Assembly (NCBI RefSeq): GCF_900113665.1
Contig: NZ_FOQD01000020.1
Span: 62,001-126,000 of the forward strand
Reading direction: 5' to 3'
Length of the DNA: 64,000 nucleotides
Origin: Planctomicrobium piriforme
GTDB lineage: Bacteria; Planctomycetota; Planctomycetia; Planctomycetales; Planctomycetaceae
Shown: positions 36,283 to 45,016 of the stretch, piece by piece
Numbering within the stretch: position 1 is the first letter of the stretch
How the letters are laid out: each line of letters starts with the position of its first letter
Position numbers and translations under genes: made by a program
The notes under the pieces: generated by a model
Databases searched by the model: none
Told to the model about the DNA's origin: nothing
What the model saw: only the letters and a program-made list of their open reading frames with translations

Positions 36283-36957
36283 TTGAAGACTATGTCGGCC
36301 ACTCACTGCGTCATGTCGTAGCCGCAAAATGCCCCGCATTTTACTTCGCGACGTTGGATGGCGGCGGTGGCGCGATGGATGATCTAGATTGGGACGAAGT
36401 CGTCAATGGGGCTTTCTTCTGGAACTTCTTGAGCGGAATGTCGTAGTATCTTGCCCCGGCCGTTGGACCCGCCATTTGCGATCGACCGTCAACCGTCAGG
36501 GTGAAGATCCGAATCACGGCGCGGTCGGCAAATTTCTTTCCGACCTCCACCTGCCCGGTGAGTTTGCCGTCCTCGGTTGGCTTCATCGTGATGGACGTCT
36601 TCACAAGATTCGTGCCGGTACGATCTGGATTGCTGAAAGCCATCACAAAGACCGAATGAATGGGCTTGAGTCTCCCTTGATCAGCAATTGTGAAGTGGAC
36701 GATCAGATTGTCGCCATTGGCGGGGTCCACTTCCCCATCGTACTTCAACCCCCACTCGTCTTGCGACGGACCAAGCCCATACCAGTGCGCCCAACCGCGG
36801 CTGGTCATCAGCACAACTGCGATGACGACTAGCAAACCTGTCGCGAGGCGTAAAAATCGAAAGTCCATGTCAGTAACACCTCATGAAATTGCGAACACCG
36901 ATTCCCGCGTCGGAAGGTCGGCTGTGCACATCGAGCGAAACATTGAAGCAGTCCACA
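36283..36957. repeat. Segmental duplication, right copy
   Basis: Matches 1681-2340: the small secreted-protein gene with both flanks, same orientation, 34.6 kb away. Next to it on the right is an IS4-type remnant; the left copy has none. Confidence 0.85.
36341..36868 (-). CDS. Small secreted protein, copy 2 of 2
   Basis: 175 residues, differing at only a few positions from the protein at 1725-2252 (signal peptide LLVVIAVVLMTSRGWA, mature part WYGLGPSQDEWGLKYDGEVD onward, Ser/Pro-rich tail). Conservation of the reading frame in both copies suggests that both are under selection or that the duplication is recent. Function unknown. Confidence 0.75.
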   Translation of the reverse strand: MDFRFLRLATGLLVVIAVVLMTSRGWAHWYGLGPSQDEWGLKYDGEVDPANGDNLIVHFTIADQGRLKPIHSVFVMAFSNPDRTGTNLVKTSITMKPTEDGKLTGQVEVGKKFADRAVIRIFTLTVDGRSQMAGPTAGARYYDIPLKKFQKKAPLTTSSQSRSSIAPPPPSNVAK

Positions 36958-36976
36958 GCCACTGCGAACCGACACT

Positions 36977-37348
36977 CTGTTCGAGTGCGCGTCCGACCTG
37001 ACTAGCAACTTTCGACAAGAAGCTTTCTGGCAGCCGTTTTCTGGCCTGCCAATAATCGCCGGTCTCTGCGGAGCATGGAAATTGTCCCTGTGAAATCCGA
37101 TTTGAGATCAACCGGGCCACAGCTGCTCGTCAGGATTGGTCCGCACTCAAGACCTGCTCCAGAAAAATCCACAGTGAGACCAGCGGAGAATAGATTCGGT
37201 CCATCCAGAATACATCAATCGCGGCGACAGCCTGCGTGAGAATTTCTTCCGACAAGACCTCCGTAAACGGCAATTTGCCGTCCTGCAGAAACTGACGCCG
37301 CAGGAAACTGGGCTGTTGCCGAAATCTTCCCCGAGTAAAATCAAACAT
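36977..37348 (-). pseudogene. IS4-type transposase, 5' remnant
   Basis: The ATG at 37348 starts FDFTRGRFRQQPSFLRRQFL, PFTEVLSEEILTQAV, IYSPLVSLWIFLEQVLSADQ and reaches a TGA at 37130-37132 where a Cys codon is expected. The same frame continues RAAVARLISNRISQGQ and YWQARKRLPE as far as VGRALEQ, where similarity ends at the edge of the duplicated segment. Only the N-terminal domain survives, and the catalytic DDE core is gone. Confidence 0.75.
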
Positions 37349-37841
37349 CCAATGGCCTCCTTGCCGGTGATGGGGCTGTCGCCAGAACCATCTCAGCAAG
37401 AGAGACCTTTTTTGCCTATGTCATTTCGTTCGCAAGCCTTACCACAACCTACGTGCCATTCGTCACATCGGCCGGTGGGGGATGAGTCAGGGTCCGCGTT
37501 TTTTAAAGCTCGGATCGTGCGAGAAAAGTCGGCGGCAGCGACGGGAATATCCGTTAGATCGGCTCTTTGCTGTGCTACTTAACCAGGCTGTCTGGTGATC
37601 GCGATGTTTCGCTGAACGATCCCTGAGATTTGGCGCGACTTGCATTGACAAATCCAACGATCAGCATGTTTAGACAAGAATGTGGACCGCAGCAGCGCCA
37701 TTTTTTTGACATGAAAGTGAGCAAGTGGAGTGGAGAAAGCTTTCAACCCCAGGACGCACTTCGCCGTGTCGTCGTCGGAGGGGTTGCAAATGCTCAGGCT
37801 CCACACCACAGCTGCAAGCCATCTTCAATGCGAGGTCGACC
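37349..37841. other. Intergenic, no gene recognised
   Basis: Lies between the IS4 remnant start and the His-rich secreted-protein stop. Only short frames with atypical composition are open. Confidence 0.4.
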
Positions 37842-38591
37842 TCAGCTGACTGGCGGAGGCGCGGTTTCAATTTGCTGCCCGCCGCCGCCTGGAGGCGGAG
37901 CAACTTCAGGCTGTGCCGAATGCGGTTCAACGCCGACCGTATATGCGAGGTGATGCAGGATCGCTTCCATTGCAGTTGATTTTTGAATGACGCCGCCTAG
38001 GCCAATTTGACGGTTCGGCTGGCGTTGAAGGGTGGCGACTTCTGCTTGAACGTGATGGAACAGTTGATCCAATTCGGCGACCTGTCGTCGAATCGCATCG
38101 CGGTTGCCTTGGTGCTCACTGGCGTGGGCAAACTTGGCCGCCTGCAGAATCTGATACGCCTCGCGGTAAACCTCCTTGTAGCCGGGATTACCTTGATAAT
38201 TGTAATAGAGATCCAGACACAAATTGTTCGCTTCCACCTCCAAACGTCCGGCGAGGTCTTCGCAGTTCGCAAAACCTCCATACTGGAGCTGTACCGGCTG
38301 CTGAACGACGGGTTGAACGTAGCTGGTTTGCGGATAACTTGCGGTTTGGACAACAGCTGTCGGAGTGTAGTAGTAGCCGTTACCCTGGACGTAGTAAGTC
38401 CCGTGATTGTGGCCAGAATAGTGGCTCTGGTGAGGGACGACGTAATTCCAGTTGGAATGACCGTAATGCGATCCGTGATAGGTCGGATAATGTCCTCCGC
38501 CGCCATGGTGATGGTGGTGCTGTGCCAAACTGACTGAAGCACCGAGTGAGAGTACAGCAAGACCCGTCAGAAAGGAGAGGTTTCGAGTCAT
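37842..38591 (-). CDS. Secreted His/Tyr/Gln-rich protein
   Basis: 249 residues from the ATG at 38591; the frame is open further upstream but a clear signal peptide starts here (FLTGLAVLSLGASVSLA). The mature N-terminus is extremely His/Gly/Tyr-rich (QHHHHHGGGGHYPTYHG, HYGHSNWNYVVPHQSHYSG), a likely metal-binding or surface-adhesive region. A Pro/Gln/Val linker leads to a helical domain (about 125-215: CEDLAGRLEVEANNLCLD, AKFAHASEHQGNRDAIRRQV), and the tail is Pro/Gly-rich. Exported and possibly metal-binding. The position 650 bases left of the metal island on the opposite strand is suggestive but not proof of a link. Confidence 0.75.
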   Translation of the reverse strand: MTRNLSFLTGLAVLSLGASVSLAQHHHHHGGGGHYPTYHGSHYGHSNWNYVVPHQSHYSGHNHGTYYVQGNGYYYTPTAVVQTASYPQTSYVQPVVQQPVQLQYGGFANCEDLAGRLEVEANNLCLDLYYNYQGNPGYKEVYREAYQILQAAKFAHASEHQGNRDAIRRQVAELDQLFHHVQAEVATLQRQPNRQIGLGGVIQKSTAMEAILHHLAYTVGVEPHSAQPEVAPPPGGGGQQIETAPPPVS

Positions 38592-39244
38592 CGTAAATCC
38601 CTTTTGGTTGAAAGTTGCCTTCGGCGAGGGGAAGAACGCTCCCGGCAAATCACCGCATAATTGTCCAGTGCCCGTACTTTCTTAAGATCATCGTAATCCT
38701 CTCCTGCCTCATTGCAAGAAGTTGCGATTTCATTTTCGCAATCCTCAAGCTGCCGCATCGTAGGTCGTCTCCGGCGTGGCGGTTACGACATCTAAAGCAC
38801 ACTCGACCGGAGTTTCCGCCAGAACCTTTTGGATTTCGGCCAAGTTGAAAGTCCGAAATCGCAACCCCAGTAGGCCGACGCTAGCTTCCGCTTGACGCCG
38901 GTAATTGCTGACAGCATCCATTGCTCGCGGTCACTGCCGTCGAGGTCCGTCAAGCATGCAGCTAGTACGCCAGTCTGCATCATCAAAAATGCGGCGCATC
39001 AAGTGCAATTGATGACAGGTCGAGCCGTTGCCCCGGTTGTGACCGCGAACCGTAAAGGCATTTCACTACGGTAGTTGCGGAAGGTAACTCCGATGGGCAC
39101 AGTTTAGGGACAGAAGCTGCAAGCATCTCTCAGAGTCCCCATCACCGACAGCGCGGAGACCGTTCAAAGAGGCCCGTATTGACAGCATTCACGGAAAGTC
39201 TGATTGTACCGGCGGCCAATCTCGTTTCGCTTTAGAACACGCGT
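38592..39244. other. Intergenic left of the metal island
   Basis: A minus-strand frame of 56 codons (38588-38758, MRQLEDCENEIATSCNEAGE onward) ends in a TGA overlapping the start of the His-rich gene, but nothing supports it beyond that. The rest has no recognisable gene; the promoter of the island should lie in the last 150 bases, but no clear box was seen. Confidence 0.35.
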
Positions 39245-39727
39245 ATGTTGCACACAGGCATCCACCTCCTGACGATCTTGGCCTTCGCAGCTCATGTTGT
39301 AGGAGGGTGCTGCGCACATCACGATCACGGCGATGAATGCTGCGGACCGGCGGCGTCGACTTCGAACGAGTCGGTTTCAGATCACCGAGTCAGTCGTGAA
39401 GATTATCCGCCTTGCTGTCGCGGGCATCGGCATTCTTCTAAACAGGATGCCCTCCTGGCTGGAGACCGACCCACCGACGGCGGACAGACCCCTGACGGCC
39501 CTTGCCAGGAATCGTCTTTCTGTACTGCAGGAACCTGCCAGTTTCTGGCGAGTCAGGATGCTCCGACGCTCGACTTGTTGCTACCGGCTCCATTAAGTGG
39601 TTTCGCTGTCAAGCCGATCTTCGTCCGTGGCGTTTCCTTTGAGATCCGCTTCGACTCTGGTGCTGGTGGCCGCGTCCACGCTTATGCGGTCTCGCACTGC
39701 GCGCTGCTACAGACCTGGCAGGTCTAG
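39245..39727 (+). CDS. Cys/His-rich exported protein
   Basis: 160 residues. A short hydrophobic leader (LLTILAFAAHVVGG) precedes CCAHHDHGDECCGP, a cluster of potential metal ligands, and more Cys/His pairs follow (PPCCRGHRHSS, CTAGTCQF). The C-terminal third is more ordinary (LLLPAPLSGFAVKPIFVRGV). The pattern suggests an exported heavy-metal-binding protein. It is the first gene of a rightward series including a Zn/Cd-type ATPase. A distant look-alike with the same plan lies at 43971. Confidence 0.6.
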   Translation: MLHTGIHLLTILAFAAHVVGGCCAHHDHGDECCGPAASTSNESVSDHRVSREDYPPCCRGHRHSSKQDALLAGDRPTDGGQTPDGPCQESSFCTAGTCQFLASQDAPTLDLLLPAPLSGFAVKPIFVRGVSFEIRFDSGAGGRVHAYAVSHCALLQTWQV

Positions 39728-40190
39728 TATTTCTCTAGCATTGGCGCGCCTTGGCCAATGCTTCCTGGATCCGATTGCGCTTGCTGTAAGCAGCCTGTGA
39801 TGGGAGCGACGGGAAGTTCTAGGGGCTCTGACATTTCTCAAGCCCGGCAGCCGACCTTCTGGTTTACATCGAGAGGATGCCATTGGTGCGGCCTGACGGC
39901 GAGTCGAATAAAGCAATTCTTTATTCGTCGCCGGGTCATTCTTGGCCCTCCGATTCGCTCGACTCTCCTGGATGTTGTCGTCCATCCGGCGCTGTTTTGG
40001 GTTTTTGGAACGAAATCCCCCGAGCGTGCGCCTCGCTAGTGGCATGTCGAAAATGTTTTGGAAGAACTTTCACAAGACGCTGGAAATGAGTTTTCAAGTC
40101 GAACCGACGATGACCGCCGGTTCTGTTTAAGATCGAACTCGTCTGGTCAAGAAGACCGGATGACAACTTTTTAGTCACGAAACGGAACGT
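39728..40190. other. Intergenic with a strong stem-loop
   Basis: Apart from the hairpin at 39898-39932, only short unsupported frames are open. Upstream flank of the duplicated His-rich gene. Confidence 0.4.
39898..39932. other. Strong inverted repeat (stem-loop)
   Basis: CGAATAAAG and CTTTATTCG pair across a 5-base loop (CAATT), extended by GGCGA/TCGCC outside a two-base bulge, giving 14 paired bases. No T-run follows on either strand, so an ordinary intrinsic terminator is unlikely; an mRNA-stability element or protein-binding palindrome is possible. Confidence 0.6.
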
Positions 40191-40871
40191 ATGATGAAGA
40201 CTTCTCTCTTTGGAACAAGTTGCTGGACCGCAGCATGGATCGCAACTTTGTCGGTTGCAATTGGCTTGCCCGTGCAGGCTCAGCAGCCGCAGGCGGGGCA
40301 CGATCATGCCGGCCACGCCCACGGGGCGCATGAGCATGGCGGGGAAACCTTGGCATACCGGCTCCCTCAATGGAAAGAAATGCACTTTGACGATGCTCAA
40401 AAGGCAGAGCAGCATTTGCAGGCTGTTCAAAAGCTCGGATGCGAAGTCCGCAAGGACAGCCATGCGGGGCACACTGACGTTGTGTATCGCTGTCCCGACT
40501 GGAAATCGATCAACGTGGCGAATCATGATCTTGCCCACCAATGGGAAGGCTGGATGAAAACAATGGGCTTCGACTATTCCCATGGTCATGTGGACGCGGC
40601 TCTGACGCAGGGCCCGGAATCCCTCGAATACCGGCTGACCGAATGGAAAACGATTCATGCCGAAGCAACAGCTGCGGGAGATATCACCAAGCTGGTGGCA
40701 ACACTCAAATCGATCGGCTGTGAAGTACGAGACGAACGCCATGAGGGCCATGCCGACATCAGCTATCGATCTCCGATCTGGAGAGATATCCACTTTGCAA
40801 ATCACCAGTCGGCACAGCAATGGCAAAGCTGGCTGCAAGCGAACGGCTTCGAAGCACGCCACGAACACTAA
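40191..40871 (+). CDS. Exported His-rich protein with two internal repeats
   Basis: 226 residues (a second ATG follows the first). Signal peptide ending PVQA, then a His-rich stretch HDHAGHAHGAHEHGG. The rest is two copies of an approximately 80-residue module, about 56-133 and 146-226. Each has YRL-x-x-WK-x-(M/I)H, a helix with a (K/T)LGCEVR or SIGCEVR strand, an H-x-GH-x-D turn, an (I/V)xYR strand, W-x-x-I-x-x-ANH and W-x-x-W-(M/L)-x-x-(M/N)GF. The symmetry, conserved Cys and many His suggest a periplasmic metal-binding protein of a family I cannot name. It lies in the metal island between two other His-rich exported proteins. Confidence 0.75.
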   Translation: MMKTSLFGTSCWTAAWIATLSVAIGLPVQAQQPQAGHDHAGHAHGAHEHGGETLAYRLPQWKEMHFDDAQKAEQHLQAVQKLGCEVRKDSHAGHTDVVYRCPDWKSINVANHDLAHQWEGWMKTMGFDYSHGHVDAALTQGPESLEYRLTEWKTIHAEATAAGDITKLVATLKSIGCEVRDERHEGHADISYRSPIWRDIHFANHQSAQQWQSWLQANGFEARHEH

Positions 40872-40973
40872 CGCTGGCAATGGCAGACCCGGCTGAAACT
40901 TCTCGCACTCCTGAAGCAACAGCCGGGTTCGTTTTTCGACTCAATATTGTTTCAATTAAAAATGGACTTCAAC

Positions 40974-41501
40974 ATGTTGAAGAAACGGCTCCTGATCGCC
41001 CTGATGTTCGCGGCACCGACAATTCTAGGGTGTGAAAAAACTCCTCCGGCAAGCCCCCCTGTGTGCACAATCACTACTCCTCCACCGGGGATGTCGGAAG
41101 GGCACTCGGATCACGATCATACACATCCCGGCCATGGTCCACATGAAGGGGAACTGATCGAACTCGGAAACGAGGAATATCACGCCGAGCTGATTCATGA
41201 CGACAAATCAGTGACCATCTACATTCTGGACGGTGCCGCCACAAAGGCGGTTCCGATTGAAGCAAAAGAGCTGGTCGTCAACCTCAAACACGAAGGCAAA
41301 CCAGAGCAATTCAAGCTCGTGGCGACGCCCGATGCGGGCGACGAATCCGGCAAGTCATCCAAGTTTTCGTCGGCCGACCCGGAACTCGCCGGGCATCTCG
41401 ACGAGAAGGAAGCGGATGCGAAGCTGGTCGTTGAAATCAATGGCAAGTCTTTCCGCGGCAGCCTTGCTCATGACCACGACCATGGACATGAACACAAGTA
41501 A
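40974..41501 (+). CDS. His-rich lipoprotein of the metal island
   Basis: 175 residues from the ATG at 40974, chosen since it gives a lipoprotein leader (LLIALMFAAPTILGC, Cys20). A His/Asp-rich stretch (HSDHDHTHPGHGPHEG) follows, then a beta-rich domain (YHAELIHDDKSVTIYILDGA, AKELVVNLKHEGKPEQFKL) and a C-terminal HDHDHGHEHK tail. Proteins of this layout accompany heavy-metal efflux genes in planctomycetes and may bind metal on the periplasmic side of a membrane. The ATPase gene follows about 70 bases later, so cotranscription is likely. Confidence 0.75.
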   Translation: MLKKRLLIALMFAAPTILGCEKTPPASPPVCTITTPPPGMSEGHSDHDHTHPGHGPHEGELIELGNEEYHAELIHDDKSVTIYILDGAATKAVPIEAKELVVNLKHEGKPEQFKLVATPDAGDESGKSSKFSSADPELAGHLDEKEADAKLVVEINGKSFRGSLAHDHDHGHEHK

Positions 41502-41569
41502 CTTGATGCGATGTCGCATTTTTTGCCTTCGCGACTTTCTTCTCCGCAGCTTCATGCTGCCTGACCGAC

Positions 41570-43765
41570 TTGGAACGCAAAGTGACACAGCCCAATGACG
41601 AACTTGTCTTCCGAATTCAGGGCATGGACTGTGCCGAAGAAGTGAGGGTCCTGAAACAGACGGTCGGCCCTCTCGTGGGGGGAGAAGACAAGCTGACGTT
41701 TGACATCCTCAATGCACGCATGCGGGTGCACGCAGCGAATTCCAAAGAGCTTGCCGACCGGATCAGATCTGCAGTGGCATCCGCCGGGATGCGTGCCAGC
41801 CTCGCCTCGGAGGCGTCTTCAACGAAAGGAGAGAGTGCGCGAACAGATCGATTACGGACCATGCTGACGGCGTTCAGCGGAATGGGGCTGCTGGCGGGAT
41901 TTATCTCACATGGACTGCTGGGCGGCGGCTGGCGAGCAGCAATCGGTTCGGGAGAACTCGCGGAAAGCGCTCGTTTGCCGTTTCTGACAGTGTTGTTTTA
42001 CGGGATCGCCTGCCTGGCAGGCGTCTGGCTCGTGCTTCCCAAGGCCTGGCTTGCGTTGCGAAGCCTGCGGCCAGATATGAACCTGCTGATGACGGTCGCC
42101 GTGTTGGGAGCAATCGCGATCAACCAATGGTTCGAAGCGGCGGCCGTTTCCTTTCTGTTTGCCTTTTCACTGTTGCTGGAATCATGGAGCGTGGGCCGCG
42201 CTCGCCGAGCGATTGCCGCGTTGCTAGATCTTGCGCCGCCTAAGGCCCGGGTCGATCGGAATGGCGGCGAAGAAGAAATCGCCCTGGAGGATGTCGCGAT
42301 CGGTGACCTCATCGTCATCAGGCCTGGAGAGCGGATTCCAATTGATGGTCAGGTCAAGGAGGGAGCCAGTGACGTAAACCAGGCTCCGATTACTGGAGAA
42401 AGTCAGCCTGTTGAAAAGACAATTGGCAGCGATGTCTTTGCCGGCACAATCAACGGCGACGGCGCGTTGAAAGTGATGAGCACAAGACTCGCCGGCCAAT
42501 CCATGCTTGCAAGCATGATTCGAATGGTCGGAGAAGCGCAATCCCGCCGCGCTCCCTCCGAACAATGGGTCGAACAATTCGCAAAATACTATACCCCGTC
42601 TGTGATGGGTGTGGCATTGCTCGTGCTGCTTGTCCCCAGCCTGCTGTTCAATCAGCCGTGGGACCGCTCGATCTATAACTCGCTGGTGCTGTTGGTGATC
42701 GCTTGTCCTTGCGCACTGGTCATTTCCACCCCCGTCAGTGTGGTTGCGGCACTAACGGCGGCTGCTCGACAGGGAGTTCTGATCAAGGGAGGAATGTACG
42801 TCGAGGCTCCGGCCCATCTGAGGGCGATCGCCCTCGACAAGACCGGCACTTTGACGATGGGGCAGCCCAGCGTCGTCGAAATTGTCGCACTCAGCGCACA
42901 TGAGGAACGTGACCTGCTGGAGCGTGCTGCCGCGATGGAACAGCGGAGCGACCATCCGCTTGCGAAAGCCATTGTGGAGTATGCCCGCCTGCAGGGAGTG
43001 AAGGCCTCACCTGCGGAGGATTTTCAGCTGATCCAGGGTAAGGGAGCCACGGCTCGCTTCGAAGGACGCCAATTCTGGCTCGGCTCGCACAAATATCTCG
43101 AAGAGCGCGGTCAGGAAACTCCAGAACTTCGCGACCGGCTTCAATTGATGTCCAGCGGCGGCCGGACGATTGTGGTCATCGGAAACGAAGAGCACGTCTG
43201 CGGACTCATCGCATTGGCCGATCAGATCCGGCCGCGTATTCGGGAAACGCTCGGGCAACTGCGAACGCTGGGAATCCAACATTTGATTATGCTGACAGGC
43301 GATAATGCGCCCACAGCGAAAGCAATCGGCGACCTTGCCGGTATCGATGAAGTTCGCGCCGAGCTACTTCCAGCCGACAAAATTGCCGTCGTTGAAGAGC
43401 TGGTTCAGAAATATGGACAAGTCGCCATGGTCGGTGATGGAGTCAATGACGCGCCCGCCTTAGCACGAGCGAGCCTTGGAATCGCAATGGGATCCGTCGG
43501 CAGCGACGCGGCCATCGAAACGGCAGACATCGCGCTCATGGCAGATGATGTGAGTCGCTTGCCGTGGCTAATTGAGCATTCGCGCCGCACGCTGAGGATC
43601 ATCCGACAGAACATCGCCTTTTCGCTCGCGGTTAAGGCCGTGTTTGTCGTTTTGACGTTCGCAGGAATTGCTTCACTCTGGCTCGCGATTGCGGCCGATA
43701 CCGGTGCATCGCTCCTGGTTGTCGCTAACGGTTTGCGGCTCTTGAGGGGGCAAGTGGCACCATGA
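41570..43765 (+). CDS. zntA: Zn/Cd/Pb-type P1B ATPase
   Basis: 731 residues from a TTG start (GTG at 41582 is an alternative). N-terminal metal-binding domain with GMDCAEE, a one-Cys HMA variant. The core is complete: about eight transmembrane helices, the CPC transport motif (VIACPCALVISTPV), phosphorylation Asp in DKTGTLT near residue 422, TGE (APITGES), the HP motif (RSDHPLAKA), the hinge GDGVNDAPALA, and in the last helix ADTGASLLVVANGLRLL, whose Asp is a Zn/Cd-specific ligand of ZntA/CadA. It pumps divalent soft metals out of the cytoplasm using ATP. It sits in the middle of the metal island. Confidence 0.93.
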   Translation: MERKVTQPNDELVFRIQGMDCAEEVRVLKQTVGPLVGGEDKLTFDILNARMRVHAANSKELADRIRSAVASAGMRASLASEASSTKGESARTDRLRTMLTAFSGMGLLAGFISHGLLGGGWRAAIGSGELAESARLPFLTVLFYGIACLAGVWLVLPKAWLALRSLRPDMNLLMTVAVLGAIAINQWFEAAAVSFLFAFSLLLESWSVGRARRAIAALLDLAPPKARVDRNGGEEEIALEDVAIGDLIVIRPGERIPIDGQVKEGASDVNQAPITGESQPVEKTIGSDVFAGTINGDGALKVMSTRLAGQSMLASMIRMVGEAQSRRAPSEQWVEQFAKYYTPSVMGVALLVLLVPSLLFNQPWDRSIYNSLVLLVIACPCALVISTPVSVVAALTAAARQGVLIKGGMYVEAPAHLRAIALDKTGTLTMGQPSVVEIVALSAHEERDLLERAAAMEQRSDHPLAKAIVEYARLQGVKASPAEDFQLIQGKGATARFEGRQFWLGSHKYLEERGQETPELRDRLQLMSSGGRTIVVIGNEEHVCGLIALADQIRPRIRETLGQLRTLGIQHLIMLTGDNAPTAKAIGDLAGIDEVRAELLPADKIAVVEELVQKYGQVAMVGDGVNDAPALARASLGIAMGSVGSDAAIETADIALMADDVSRLPWLIEHSRRTLRIIRQNIAFSLAVKAVFVVLTFAGIASLWLAIAADTGASLLVVANGLRLLRGQVAP

Positions 43766-43923
43766 ATACCTGCCAGTCGCGGAACGCCATTTCGCCTGAA
43801 GCAAGTGAAGACGGCCGCAACCAGACTTTCCATCGGATGTCTAACGAAGGCTTGCGGCGCGACCGTTCTGAGCTACCAGGTTTCATGAGCACTTGTGTGA
43901 ATGAAACTCAGAATCTGAAATGA
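43762..43923 (+). CDS. Possible short ORF coupled to the ATPase gene
   Basis: 53 codons beginning MNTCQSRNAISPEASEDGRN; its ATG overlaps the ATPase stop (ATGA), an arrangement typical of translational coupling. Hydrophilic with two Cys. No relative recognised; the overlap could be coincidence. Confidence 0.25.
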   Translation: MNTCQSRNAISPEASEDGRNQTFHRMSNEGLRRDRSELPGFMSTCVNETQNLK

Positions 43924-43970
43924 GGATCGCCATTGGCGCTTCTCTGTGATTCCACTAAAATTTGGGCTAC

Positions 43971-44369
43971 ATGCTTGCCGCCATTCACGCACTGACTGTC
44001 ATTGCTACGCTGCTGATCTGTCCGATCAGGTGCATGGGGGCTTTGCCGACCAGTGCGGGTGCTGCTGAGCAGCCGCGGTGTCATTGTTGTCAGCACGTCC
44101 GACAGGATGAGTCTTCTTCTGATCAAAACTTGCCGGCGCATTCAGGTGGTTGCGGCTGCACGAGTTGCCTGTGCCATGGGGCTGTTCGAGGCGACGATTC
44201 TGCCGGGCTGCAGCAGGATTTGATCCTGGCTTTTGCATTTGCCCCGATCGTTGAAATTGAAAAGTCGTTGAGCCCGTCCTGCGTAGATGTTCCTCGCATC
44301 GAAGACTCTTCACCACCCTGCGTCCAGGGGATGGCTCTGCGCATTCTGTATCAGTCATTTTTGTGCTGA
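43971..44369 (+). CDS. Cys-rich exported protein
   Basis: 132 residues from the ATG at 43971 (one three codons earlier is possible). Hydrophobic leader (AIHALTVIATLLICPIRC), then Cys/His-rich clusters (PRCHCCQHVRQDESS, GGCGCTSCLCHGA) and a hydrophobic central stretch (LILAFAFAPIVEIE). The plan (leader, Cys/His-rich part, hydrophobic part, short C-terminus) parallels the protein at 39245. Probably an exported metal-binding protein of the island, function unproven. Confidence 0.55.
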   Translation: MLAAIHALTVIATLLICPIRCMGALPTSAGAAEQPRCHCCQHVRQDESSSDQNLPAHSGGCGCTSCLCHGAVRGDDSAGLQQDLILAFAFAPIVEIEKSLSPSCVDVPRIEDSSPPCVQGMALRILYQSFLC

Positions 44370-44596
44370 TCTCTCATTTGCCGCACTTCTTTCACGATGA
44401 ATTCTGCGCTCACTTTGCGCGGCAAGCCGTGAAACTTCTCGCGCCGCCGCTTGCATTCTGATCTGATGCAGACGCTCCATGAGCGGCGATCTGTGACAGG
44501 TCGGTGATCTCGCAAACTGGTCCTGGTCCATGCTTTCGTGCAGTTTTGTCTGCCTGCGCACGCACGTTTTTCATTTCCCCTGAAAGGAATCAACCG

Positions 44597-44938
44597 ATGA
44601 CGCTCCATCTCTCCCGTAGTATGGCCCTTGGTACGGCGATGCTGGTCATTGCGGCAACGGTCTCGCCCGCATTTGCAGCTCCCCCTTCTAATCAAACCGT
44701 GGTCACCACCGGTGAAATGTGCGGAGGCTGCGTCAAACGCATCCACGCGAAGCTCGACGGCTACCCTGGCATCGCCAAGGTGGAATGTGATGTCAAATCG
44801 CAGACGATCACACTAACGCCTGCCGCCAATACTGTGCTGTCTCCAATGAAGCTATGGGAAGCCCTTGATGTGATCGGCAAGACGCCGGTCAAGCTGGAGG
44901 GGCCGAGCGGGACGTTCACCGCGAAACCCGAATCCTAA
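44597..44938 (+). CDS. Periplasmic heavy-metal-associated (HMA) protein
   Basis: 113 residues from the ATG at 44597 with GAAAGGA upstream. Signal peptide (LGTAMLVIAATVSPAFA) followed by one HMA ferredoxin-like domain with the metal-binding MCGGC (Cys42, Cys45) and the typical continuation VKRIHAKLDGYPGIAKVECD. Comparable to MerP/CopZ-like metallochaperones but exported. It would bind or hand over a soft metal ion in the periplasm, perhaps to the ABC exporter encoded next. Confidence 0.88.
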   Translation: MTLHLSRSMALGTAMLVIAATVSPAFAAPPSNQTVVTTGEMCGGCVKRIHAKLDGYPGIAKVECDVKSQTITLTPAANTVLSPMKLWEALDVIGKTPVKLEGPSGTFTAKPES

Positions 44939-45016
44939 TTCTTCTCGCCCACGGGGCGGGCCAAGACACATCCTGCCATGTTCTGCGACGAGGTTCTTCT
45001 TTGAGATTGGCGAGCG

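Noticed and set aside
38588..38758. 56-codon minus-strand frame touching the His-rich gene start
   Set aside because: Only the stop/start overlap speaks for it; no ribosome site and no recognisable protein features.
39936..40919. 327-codon minus-strand frame opposite the duplicated His-rich gene
   Set aside because: Shadow of the plus-strand gene, which has a signal peptide and internal repeats.
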